From NCBI GenBank assembly GCA_037013685.1, contig CM072889.1, positions 20,035,976 through 20,099,975 on the forward strand: 64,000 nucleotides of DNA, in the 5' to 3' direction. Both the position numbers and the translations under genes were made by a program. This DNA comes from Acridotheres tristis (Eukaryota; Chordata; Aves; Passeriformes; Sturnidae). The notes under the pieces are model-generated. The model was not told the DNA's origin, searched no databases, and saw only the letters and a program-made list of their open reading frames with translations. Below are positions 53,820-64,000 of this stretch, in pieces (position 1 is the first letter of the stretch; each line of letters opens with the position of its first letter).

Positions 53820-56800
53820 GTTTATCCCTGCCCAGAGCAGCTGTGGCTGTCCCTGGGTCCCTGGCAGTGTCCCAGGTTGGACACTGGGGTTGGAGCACCT
53901 GGGACACTGGGAGCTGTCCCTGCCATGGCAGATCTGCACTAGAACATCCTTGGAGCCCCTTCCAAGCCAGAGCATTCCCAAATTCTGGGGTTCTGTGCTT
54001 TCCTGCACTTCCCTCTGCCTGCTGGTTCTGTGCCCTGGAAGTGCTTTGGGCCACAGGCAGCAGCTGCCCACTGCAACCCTGCCCTGGCAGTGCCCATGGC
54101 ACCCCAAATGAATAAATCCCAGCAAAGAAACCCCACGTGCACAGGGGTTATCAGCTCCTGAGCATCTGAACTCCAACACCCCAAATTAATTAATTGACAT
54201 TCCTGACTGAATCTTTATGTGCCTCTGCTCCTTATCTATAAAGTGATAATGTTTCTCCTCTGCCTTACTGGGCTTTCCAGAGACAAATTAATTAATAGCT
54301 TGCATGCAGAATAAACAAACATGACTGGAGTAATGAGTGCCACAGAAAAAAAAAAACAAACAAAAAAACCCCAAAAAACAACAAACCAAACCAAAGACCA
54401 AGTGGGAAGAGTATTTCATCTTTACAGCAAGGATGTGCAGGATGCAGTAAACAAGGGCTGGGGCCACAGGCTGCAGGACATCAAGAAAAGAGATTTTTGA
54501 ATTGCTGCCCAGGGATTGGATGAGGCTGGCTGCTCCACCAGGAGACACAGCCCCCATGGGAAAGCAGCATCTGATCCCAGTGGGGCCTCCCTGGCAGCCC
54601 AGAGTGCTGCTGCTTTCAGAATGAGACTTTTCCTACTCCTCACATGCTTGGCTTTGGAGTTTGAACACTGTCACATAAACTTTATAGGAATTTAATGAAG
54701 TTCATGAAGTTTACCTGTATTATCCCAATTGTGTGCAGAGCCAGGTCCCTTGAAGGTACATTTGTTAAATGTGCAGTGGCTGGAGTTATCCTGACAAATG
54801 CAAAACAAAGATCTTACATAATTCACTGCACCTGGCAAAGATAAAATTTTACATGTCATAACAACACGTATCAAAAGAATTATGTAAAACTCACCCATAA
54901 TTTAAATTGTCCCTGGAATTATTCTGTAATTAGGGCAAGGTCTTTGCAGGGCTCCTCGTGGAAGCTGCAGCCTCTGTGCCAGAGGTGGAATGGAGCGTGG
55001 GGAGGGGTCCTGGCACCGTGGTGGCACCGTGGTGGCACCAGCACTGCCACGCCCTGGGCACGGCCCCTGCCCAGCACTGGACGTGGCCTCTCCTCTGCAG
55101 AGAAGCCAGCCCTGAGACTGTGGCAGCTTTGATGGCAGAGGGCTGGCAAATCTGGGCTTTGTGCCCTGAAACTGCAGCTCAGGAAAGAGCTTTGGGTGCC
55201 TGCACAGGGACACCAGGGCCCCCAGGCTGGCCCATGCCAGGGACACACCACGGGCCACAAACACTGCTGGCACCTGGAAATGTCTTACCCTTCATCATCC
55301 TCCGTGTTCAGCAGAGTTTTGCAGGAAATGAAGAGGAGAAATGAAAAGTGGATGGCAGGGAACAACTCTGTGACACCTGACATCAAAGAGAGCAGAGATA
55401 AGAGTTATTATTTAGGTTTGTCAAGTCTCCCAAAGGGAGGCAGCAGCCATGACCCACTTGCAGAATGGAGAATCCCCCAGGAAATGGGGTTTAGGATTCA
55501 GGAGACAGTTCCCCCTCCAAATCCAAACTTCTGCTGTGAAAACCCAGCCTCGGCTTGTGACTAGGCTTGAAATGCTTCTGCACGACGTGAGTTTAAAACG
55601 CTCTCCTCCAGCCTTTGTTCGGTTTCCCGGGTGTGTTGCAGACGCTGCTCTGGCCCCGAGCAGCAGCTCTCACCTGGCTGCTGCAGCTGCTGAACCCCCG
55701 AGACGGGGGCGATGCCACAGCCTGGGCACTGCTGGGCACAGGGCATGACGTGCCCGGCCCCCAGCCCCGGCTTCTGCCTCCCTGGGCTGCAGAACAAAGC
55801 CCGGCAGCCACCCTGGGACCACCAAAGGCACGGGGATCCTGCAGGAACTGGGAGCCTGGAGCAGGGGAATGGAACAAAAGGGAAATGGTTCAGTGCACTG
55901 GGATTAACCCCGGCCCGTGGAGAACGCCTGGAGAGAGAAAAGATTGCTCTGGGATGCTGAGGGAGTGGCGTTTCAGGTACTAAAAAAGGGTTTGGAAAGA
56001 ATCCTCGGGTGTGGTGTGTGGGGCAGGGAGGAAAGGATTTTAACTGATCCATCTGGCCAAACATATCTGCACTCTGCTGACTAGAGACCTCAAGTTTGGA
56101 GATTTTTCTAAATTAGAATTTGTTTGTTTCAGCTGTAGGTTACCAGCCTGAAGGAGTGGGTGGCACCTCGGGGTTGGGAAGGAAAATAGGGGAGAAGGGG
56201 CTGAGGTTGTGTTTGAAAAACTGGAAATGTCCAGCTGGGAGTGTCTGTAACATCAGGGCTCTGCTCTCAGATGCAGATGTTGGAAACATCTGTGCATCAC
56301 GGGCTGCCCACAAGCCTGAGCAGGGAAAATTTCCAGATAGGGCTCAGGTTCCCAAAGCTTGCCAAGACCAGGAGCCAAACCAGCCTAATGGAACCCTGCT
56401 AAGCCTGATTTCTGCTGCCAGTCGTGCTGTGCTCACTGCTCTCCTGCAGGCTCATCACATTTCCCATCAACCCTCCCTAAAACTGTGGCACTGGATAAAA
56501 AGAAAGCCTGAAAACCACTGAAGTCACTGCTAAAATTCTGGTTCCCCAAATGAGGAGGAAAACTGAACACATCTGTAGTAAATGCATTAAAATACATAAG
56601 TAGATCCTACTTTTCTTATTTTTAAGCTTCTGACTTTTTAGTGTATTTGTCTGACCTCACAGTTTGGGATTTATAAGCTTAGGTGTCTTAGTGCCTGGAT
56701 TTGTGCTAACAGAACACTGCATGTGGAAAAGCATCCTCTAACTACAGCACCACGGACATAACAACAAAAAAGAAATAAATATTTGCCCATTACAGGTTCC

Positions 56801-57080
56801 AGAGCTCACACTGGGCAGAACTGAGCTCCACTCAAAGGATGCAAACGGGGCTGAGGGAGCAGGGACTCCTTAGTCCCTGTGAATGATTCATGGCCAAGCA
56901 GGAAGGCAGCAAGCCCCAGGGAGATCGGGGTTTTCTCCATCAGCCCCAGCTCTCTTTGTAACTTGGGGATTCTCCTGCTGGGCTGGGGCCCCCCTGGCTC
57001 CTGGCAGCAGTGCCCCCTCCCCTCCTTCCCCGGGCACTGGAACCCGGGCCAGCCTTTCCCAGGCTCCAGAGAGCGCTCGG
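53820..57080. other. Intergenic DNA without recognised gene
   Basis: The stretch is unique sequence with an A/C-rich run near 54349-54395 and no convincing gene. Open frames are short, overlapping and without recognisable domains. Confidence 0.6.
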
Positions 57081-57081
57081 G

Positions 57082-57222
57082 GCCAGCTGTGACCAGCTGT
57101 GACCAGGAGCTGTATCCCTGTGACCAGCTGTGACCAGCTGTGACCAGCTGTGTCCCGGAGCTGTATCCCTGTGTCCAGCTGTGTCCAGCTGTGTCCAGCT
57201 GTGACCAGCTGTGTCCCGGAGC
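57082..57222. repeat. CCAGCTGTGA repeat
   Basis: About twelve copies of a 10-bp unit CCAGCTGTGA/CCAGCTGTGT with inserted GGAGCTGTATCCCTG segments; each copy contains the CAGCTG palindrome. Confidence 0.92.
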
Positions 57223-57312
57223 AGGGCCCTGGGGTGCTGGATGTGCCTTGGCTCGGTGCAGGCAGACTCGGAGCGATGCTGCATCCAGCCCTGTGCTGGT
57301 TTCCCCAGCAAC

Positions 57313-57377
57313 GGGAGGAGGAAGAGGAGGAGGAGAAGGAGGAGGAGGAGAAGGAGGAGGAGGAGGAGGAGGAGGAA
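57313..57377. repeat. (GGA)n purine tract
   Basis: GGA/GAA repeats over 65 bp, similar to the tract at 4371-4420. Confidence 0.94.
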
Positions 57378-58017
57378 GCACCGTTCGGGAGCGCTCCTTC
57401 CCTGTAAACATGTTCTCAGCCTTGTTCTCCAGCAGCCCGAGTGCAAATCTGCACACACACACTCCTGCCCTGGGGAAGAAAGGTTTGGGTTGTGTATCTG
57501 CTCCTTGCTTTGCCCCAGTTTGGAAGATGAAACGAAAAGCGGGAGTTGGTGTGATCCAAACTGAGCAATCTGAGACCTCCACGTGTGTGTTTTAAGCAGA
57601 GAAAGCGAGAGATGTTGCAATTATTTTTAAATTTTTAAATTTTAAATTTAGCAATCCCTTACAAACATATCCACCGTGCTACAAAGACGAGTTAGCTGCA
57701 GGTCCTGTCTCTGCTGGAGCGGAGTGCTGAGTTACACAAAAGCCACGGGGAATCCGCAGCTACCAGTGAATTCTGGGTTTGGGGAACATCCTTCCCTCGC
57801 CCCAGGGGCCTGCTCTGTCTGGTTTGGAAACGCTGCCTTGTTTTCCTCCTTCTGCCCCTGGAGAAAAACTGCATCTGCAGCTGCTTTCTGTCTGCACTGA
57901 ACCCACATCCCTCCTTACCCTCGCTGCAGCTAAAAATAGCACAGGGAAACCCGCCCCAGATCAGAGAGATTCCTTTCCAAAGCCCCGCGAGGACAGAGCC
58001 CTGCCTTTGGCATTCCT

Positions 58018-58446
58018 GCCACTGCCACTGTCACTGTCACTGCCACTGCCAATGTCACTGCCAATGTCACACTGCCACTGCCACTGTCCTGTCACTGCCC
58101 TGTCACTGCCCTGTCACTGTGTCACTGTCCTGTCACTGTGTCACTGCCCTGTCACTGTGTCACTGCCCTGTCACTGCCCTGTCACTGTGTCACTGTCCTG
58201 TCACTGCCACTGCCCTGTCACTGCCACTGTCCTGTCACTGTGTCACTGCCCTGTCACTGTGTCACTGCCCTGTCACTGCCACTGTCCTGTCACTGTGTCA
58301 CTGTCCTGTCACTGTCCTGTCACTGCCCTGTCACTGTGTCACTGTCCCGTCACTGCCACTGCCCTGTCACTGTGTCACTGTCCTGTCACTGCCACTGCCC
58401 TGTCACTGCCACTGCCCTGTCACTGTCACACTGCCACTGCCACACA
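58018..58446. repeat. CTGTCACTG/CCACTG array
   Basis: About 430 bp of CACTG-based units (CTGTCACTGCC, CTGTCACTGTGT, CCACTG). Open in all plus-strand frames, giving spurious CHCPVTVSL repeats. Confidence 0.95.
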
Positions 58447-58480
58447 GGGCTGGGAGGGGCAGGGATCACAGCAGGGAGGA

Positions 58481-58816
58481 ATCCATGGATGGAGGGATGG
58501 ATCCAAGGGTGGATCCAAGGGTGGATCCAAGAATGGATCCATGGATGGATGGATCCAAGGATGGATCCATGGATAGATCCAAGGATGGATCCAAGGATGG
58601 ATAGATAGATCTAAGGATGGATGGATGGATCCGAGGATGGATCCAAGGATGGATCCATGGATTGATGGATCCAAGGATGGACCCATGGATTGATGGATCC
58701 AAGGATGGACCCAAGGATGGATCCATGGATAGATAGATCCAAGGATAGATCCAAGGATGGATCCAAGGATGGATGGATGGATCCAAGGATGGATCCATGG
58801 ATCCAAGGATGGGGCC
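58481..58816. repeat. GGATGGATCCAA 12-bp repeat
   Basis: About 28 copies of GGATGGATCCAA/GGATGGATCCAT and short GGAT runs; many GGATCC palindromes. It begins about 35 bp after the previous array. Confidence 0.95.
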
Positions 58817-59872
58817 TTGCCCAGGGAGGAGGGAGAGAGGCAGGGCTGTGCCCCAGGCTGCTCCCAGGTGAGGCAGGCTCTGAGCTCCCCCAGCTCTCCA
58901 GCCCAAGCTCACTCTCACATTGCCTGCTGTAGTTTAATATATTGCCCTGTAGATTTATTACCTCCCTGTTTGGGATAGCTGGGAGATCATACTCAGGAAA
59001 ACCCTGTAAGTAAATATTTTCTTCTATATAATTTTCACAGCAATGAGGCAGACAGTCCAACTAATTAAATGGAAATGGGAGTTTATTTTTAGGCAGCCTA
59101 GGCTGGTATTGGTCTGCAATTAAAACATCAGTGAAGAACTGTGGGAAGGGCTGGTGACTGAGTCACTGCTTAAAAGGGATGAAGAAAGTTTAGGCTTTTT
59201 TTTTTTTTTTTCCCCTGGTCCTCCTCTATTAGCACTGCAAATGCCACATACTTTCCTGGCTTTGGCAGTGAGATTTTGGCATGTCCCAGAGCAGACCTTA
59301 GGTGCACCGGTTGCAAACTGCATTTCAATTGCAGAGAGTGTGTGCAAACAAAGTGTAATTGAGAATGTCAGCGGCTCCCGGGTGCTTTAAATAAAACCAT
59401 CAGCGGGCTGGAAGCTCAGCACATCCCTCACCTGCCACAAAACCTGGCAGAGGGGCCCGGGGTCCTGCCCAGCTGCAATCACAAGGGCAGGCACACGCCA
59501 GGACCCCCCGAGTGCTCCCTCGATTGGGCAGCTCCTTTGATTTTGCTTTTTTTTTGTGGTAAAACCAGTTTTTAGGAGAATTAGGACTTTTTTTTTTTTT
59601 AATACTTCTGCTGCCGTGTTTCCACACACAATGATATTACTGATGTACTATAAATGTTCTGGAGTTTTACTTTTTTCCAGCACAGCCTGGATCAGCCCAT
59701 GGCAGATGCTGGGGCTGTGTTCCCACCCGGGGCCAGTCGGTTCCAGGTGTCCCCTGTGCTCCTGCCCTGCTCTGTGCCCTCTCCCAGCCCCTCCAGGATT
59801 TTGGGGCAGAGTTTTAAGGAGTTCTGCCTCTCACAGCCTTTAAGGTGCAGCACAAATCGAAGCTTGTCGTGG

Positions 59873-60137
59873 CTCTGAACCCCCAGACCCCCCTGGCACA
59901 GCCCCCCTGTCTCCCCCTGCTCTGAACCCCCAGACCCCCCTGGCACAGCCCCCCTGTCTCCCCTGCTCTGAACCCCCAGACCCCCCTGGCACAGCCCCCC
60001 TGTCTCACATCCCCCATTCCCCTGGCACAGCCCCCCTGTCTCCCCTGCTCTGAACCCCCAGACCCCCCTGGCACAGCCCCCCTGTCTCCCCCTGCTCTGA
60101 ACCCCCAGACCCCCCGGGCACAGCCCCCCTGTCTCAC
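59873..60137. repeat. About 41-bp C-rich minisatellite
   Basis: Six copies of CTCTGAACCCCCAGACCCCC then CTGGCACAGCCCCCCTGTCT. The minus strand has clustered runs of 4-6 G. Confidence 0.96.
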
Positions 60138-60139
60138 AG

Positions 60140-61676
60140 CTCTGTCTCGGCAGGGCTGTCACTGCTGCCAGACAGCAGCAGGATAAACACCACATGGAGA
60201 TCTCCTGTGGGTAAACTGCTCAGCAACCTTATCAGCATTATCTTCACGAAACTGTGATTCCTGAATGTACTGATCCCCAGTTTAAAAATAAACCTCGGCA
60301 TCAAAATAGAATCTGGCAACATGTTTTAGCTAAAAAATGATATGCTGAAATGGGGGGGGGGGGAAGCTGTGAAAAGTTTGTTTTCCTTTACCAAGAAAAG
60401 AACTGAAATGACAGGAAATGTGGCTTGAACACAACGAGCAGCACATTTACACTCCAGTGATGATGCTGTGCCTGCACAAACAGGACACTGCTGCCATTGT
60501 TCTCCAGGGTGAGTTGGAACCAAAGGAAGAGGGTGAAAGGACCCCCAGTGACACCAAAAGTTGGTTACCTAGTCCTAAGAGCAGTCAGATCTCCAATATG
60601 AACACCAATATGTCTGTAAAAATTAAAATATATATATACAAAATAATACATGTTGTTCTATTAGAGCAAAAATCTTCATTAACTCTCCACACAGAGTTCC
60701 AGCTGCACTGTTCAAGCAGAACGTGTCCTGAAATACTGCAATGCTGGAACTCCCAGTCCTCTGCTCTAAACACCTACACAGAATATTGCAGTTATAATCA
60801 GCCATGGAAAGAGCTGCGACGCCAAAAAAAATCTATGTCCTCTCTCTTAGGAATGCAGGGCGTGATTGGAAGAAGTTATGCCTACAAATTCGATCAAATT
60901 AGTGAACATATATTGGAAATGCTTTAAAGTTTCTAATTAGAGAGGTTTCTTTACAAGAAACCACTTAATCATTTTACCTTCCCCACATCTGCTAAACGGG
61001 TGATGTATTCCAAACAGAAATCACTTTGCTGCAGTTCAGTTCCCTGGTTTTCATGAGTGTCTGGGGGAATGGGGATGGATTTTGCTGCCAGCCTGGAATG
61101 GTGACAATGGGAACACAAAGGGCTGTCCCTGTGCCACTGCCCTGTGCAAAGAGCAGGAGCACCAGGGACAGGCAAAGAAGGAAATGCAGCACGGAGATCC
61201 AGACCTGATTCCTGAGTTAAGTGAATATTTTGTGTTTGGGAACACGAGAATGCAGCAATGTGCTCTGCTGGGGATAAAAGAAACAACCTGCTCTGCTCAG
61301 ACTAGAATAAAAGCCGAAGACAGAGATCCCTTACAACCCATATTATTCTTTGATCCTAAGAAATGAAAGAATTAAACTGTAAGTAACTACTGCTTGGGGA
61401 GAAGACTGCAAATTTCCAGGACAGAACACCCAGCTCCAATGTGGTGCAGACAGGGGGTGGCTGCCCCAGTAACACTGTACCATGAGAGCTTCACAAAGCA
61501 CTGACCCTCTCTGAAAAATACATTGTCTTAGAACTATTTCGGGGACCTTAAAAAGCCGCAGGAAAGATTTCTCCTGCTCTGTTAGAAAGACAAGACACAG
61601 CAGCAAAAGCTCTGCAGCAGAGGCTGTGAGACACTGGCAGCCTCAGAGCTCCAAAATGGGGAATTTCCCTGTCCTC
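60140..61676. other. Intergenic DNA, AT-richer
   Basis: The stretch includes a run of twelve G at 60352-60363 and a plus-strand open frame at 60418-60927 (169 codons) with no recognisable domain. No splice pattern or homology was seen that supports a gene. Confidence 0.55.
60352..60363. repeat. (G)12 tract
   Basis: Twelve consecutive G on the plus strand. Confidence 0.95.
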
Positions 61677-61997
61677 ACAAATCCATGGCTCTTTATCATT
61701 TATCAGTGGTTTCTTTATCACAAATCCATGGTTCCTTTATCATTTATCAATAAAATAAAGAAATCACTGATATGTGATAAAGAACATATCAGTGATTTCT
61801 TTATCACAAATCCATGGTTCCTTTATCATTTATCAATGGTTCTTTATCACATATCAGTGATTTCTTTATCACATATCCATGATTTCTTTATCATTTATCA
61901 GTGGTTTCTGTATCACATATCCATGGTTCTGTATCCATATTAATTGTTTCTGTATCACATATTGTTTCTTTATCACATATTAATTGTTTCTTTATCC
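61677..61997. repeat. TTTATCA-based AT-rich array with an inverted unit
   Basis: About sixteen copies of a loose 18-22-bp unit such as TTTCTTTATCACATATCA. At 61755-61804 one unit is inverted, forming a perfect 21-bp stem with an 8-nt loop. Confidence 0.92.
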
Positions 61998-64000
61998 CCA
62001 GCTGAAGAGCTGAGAATTGTTTAAAAGGATCCAGAGCAGCCAAGTGTGGGACGTGCTCAGTCCTATCTGTGCACCTGAACAAGAACTCATCCTTGTGAGA
62101 CAATCTCCAGATCTAATCAAGAGAAACAAAACTGCTTAATCAGTGGTGAATTTTCAATCCAAAATCAGGGTTCCCCTTAGTCAATGACATTTTTGCATTC
62201 AAACCACAGTCACACTTTAATAGAGAATTTTCACTTCCCTCTCATAAAACTCATACTTAAGCACAAGCTCATCGTTAAAAATTGGGAAATCAACAAGGTG
62301 CAGTAATAATGAGAGAATTGCAGGCTTCCATTTCACATCTCTGACAGGAAACAGAAGACTAAAGACAAAATCAACAGAATAATTTCCCAGGCTCAATAGT
62401 CATTGATAATTATATCTAATAGAGACGGTTATCCACAGATTTTTGTGCAACATCAATAAACTGGAAAGTCACTAGAGAGAAGAGACTTGAGATAATCAGC
62501 TAAAAGCCTTTAGCTGAAATGTGAATTTTTTGAACCCCTGGATGAACTTCAGAGTCCTCTCCTCTCAGTGAAAGCTTCAAAAATGAAGGCAGGAAACCAC
62601 ACCAGTGAACTGGAGAATGCAGAGATGCTGAATTCCTTCCGAAACGGCCCCAAAGGATTTGTGGTCCGTGCCAGGGCGGGAGCACGGAGCTGTGCCGGGG
62701 CAGGCACGCACTGAGGAGCCCAAAGCTCAGCAAACAAAGCGCAGGGAGCGCTCTCAGCTGCGCTCCTGCCCCCAGAGCCCAGCCCAAAGCCTCCCCGGGG
62801 CTCCCCTGGCACACAGCTGTGCCCCAGATGTGAGAGCTGGCACAGCCTGGCACCTTCCCTGCCCAGCCCAGCCCAGCCCTGCAGGACACGGGGAGAGCAG
62901 CCCCCGATAAAACTCATTAATTCATCAATACATTCACGTGCTCTAACACGCTCGAAGAACAGCATTTGTTTAACAAGGAAAACCAGCTTTGGTCAGCTGC
63001 TGTCCACTGGGGAGGCAAACACAAAATTTACTGCTGCTTAAGTCACCTTTCATTAAGGACCTCAATTAGCTGATTTGTGAGCACAATTACAGAACAACTG
63101 CTGAGATCAATAAGCACATTTCAGAGCAGACAGATTGGATTTTCTTGCCCAGCTCCCATTTAGAGAGGCCAAATGAGGCAATCACTGGAAAATCTTATAA
63201 ACCCTCAGAGCTCCATAGTTAGAATCCAGTTAGAAGCTAAAATTCTTCTCTTCATTTGCCTCTTGCCTTGCCAGGGCAAGACTGTGCCATGTTTCTTAGC
63301 AGCTTATAAAGGGCTGCCATCGAATGAAGTGGCTTTAAGAGATTCTGATTAAACCCATTCATCTCAGATGAGATGGAACAGAATCAAAATCAAATCCTGG
63401 GAACAACACAGTTGTGGAAGGTAATGCATAGCAGGCAAAAATTAGGATCCCTAGACAGCAGCCTGGAAAGTCTAAAGTCATATCTGGCAAGTGCCCACCC
63501 TGTAAGGTTTAATTCATTACAGCAGGGAGAAGAAAAGCAAGGAAACCAGAAACAAACTGAACCAGAGCTCAAGACCTTCCTCATCACCCTCAAACCACGA
63601 GGAATTTACCCTAATTCAGGAATTAATCTCATGTCCTTCATGAGTGCCATTTTTTCCCTTGCAAGGGGAAGCCCTGGGGCTTCCTTTGGCTCAGCTATGT
63701 CTCCATAACTTGAATTTGCAGGGCTGGAAGGGAGGGAGCAGCCAGCTGCTGCAGGGGAGGACGTGCCCAGGTCACACTTGTGAAGTGACCCACAGTGAAC
63801 AGTGCAGGGTTTGGTACCAGCAGGGAGTGGGGCCGCACTGCTCAGTCCCTGTGTTAATTCAGGCTCTGCTCGGGGCATCACCATGATTCTCCCTGACTGC
63901 CTTGAATTCCCTGTTTCCACGGGGAGTAATGCACGTGTCCATAGAATTCCTTACACTTCCTGGAACAATTCCACACAGCCATTTGGGCCGGGGATGCTGC
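61998..64000. other. Intergenic DNA to the window edge
   Basis: The stretch is unique, mostly AT-rich sequence with one GC-rich patch (62640-62910). A 111-codon open frame at 63373-63708 has no recognisable domain. I see nothing else. Confidence 0.55.

Noticed and set aside
57779..58608. Cys/His-rich repeat frames resembling a metal-binding protein
   Set aside because: The CHC pattern is the translation of CTGTCACTG satellite DNA, not a zinc-binding domain.
60418..60927. 169-codon plus-strand frame without repeats
   Set aside because: No recognisable domain, no splice or promoter support, ordinary intergenic composition; kept only as a note.

Overview
The window is vertebrate nuclear DNA, almost certainly from a bird. 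It carries one recognisable protein-coding gene, FGF13 (FHF2), on the plus strand. The intracellular fibroblast growth factor homologous factor is split over five coding exons at 5240-5426, 7335-7445, 10029-10132, 44754-44952 and 45738-45874. Joined, they give 738 nt, that is 245 codons plus a stop. Every junction has GT/AG borders and the reading frame carries through each one. The first exon is the S (A-type) form, whose N-terminus holds the sodium-channel inactivation segment. Avian origin is inferred from the CR1 LINE 3' end at 53005-53318, the scarcity of other transposons, the short introns 1, 2 and 4, and the density of GC-rich minisatellites. A songbird is plausible but not shown.

Layout: 1-3500 is upstream non-coding DNA that opens with a 38-bp hairpin satellite. 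3521-5430 is a CpG-rich, TATA-poor promoter region with several simple repeats, ending in exon 1S. Introns 1 (1.9 kb) and 2 (2.6 kb) are short. Intron 3 (34.6 kb) makes up most of the gene and holds more than twenty tandem arrays plus an old CR1/L3-like LINE fragment. Intron 4 (785 nt) is nearly half filled by a CCCAG/CCCAT pentamer array that stops just before the exon 5 acceptor. The 3' UTR runs from 45875 to about 47390, holds its own minisatellite, and ends after an AATAAA at 47369. From there to 64000 I see no gene, only intergenic DNA with more minisatellites and the CR1 fragment.

Most long open frames in the window are artefacts of tandem repeats. The unusual content is the repeat landscape: about forty distinct arrays with units of 3 to about 65 bp. 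Several are placed where they could affect FGF13 RNA: G-runs just after a weak exon 1 donor, complementary pentamer arrays in introns 1 and 4 flanking exons 2-4, and a minisatellite inside the mature 3' UTR. Others form exact inverted repeats (1-215, 61755-61804) or carry paired CACCTG/CAGGTG E-box motifs. No CRISPR array, rRNA, tRNA or operon-like structure was seen.
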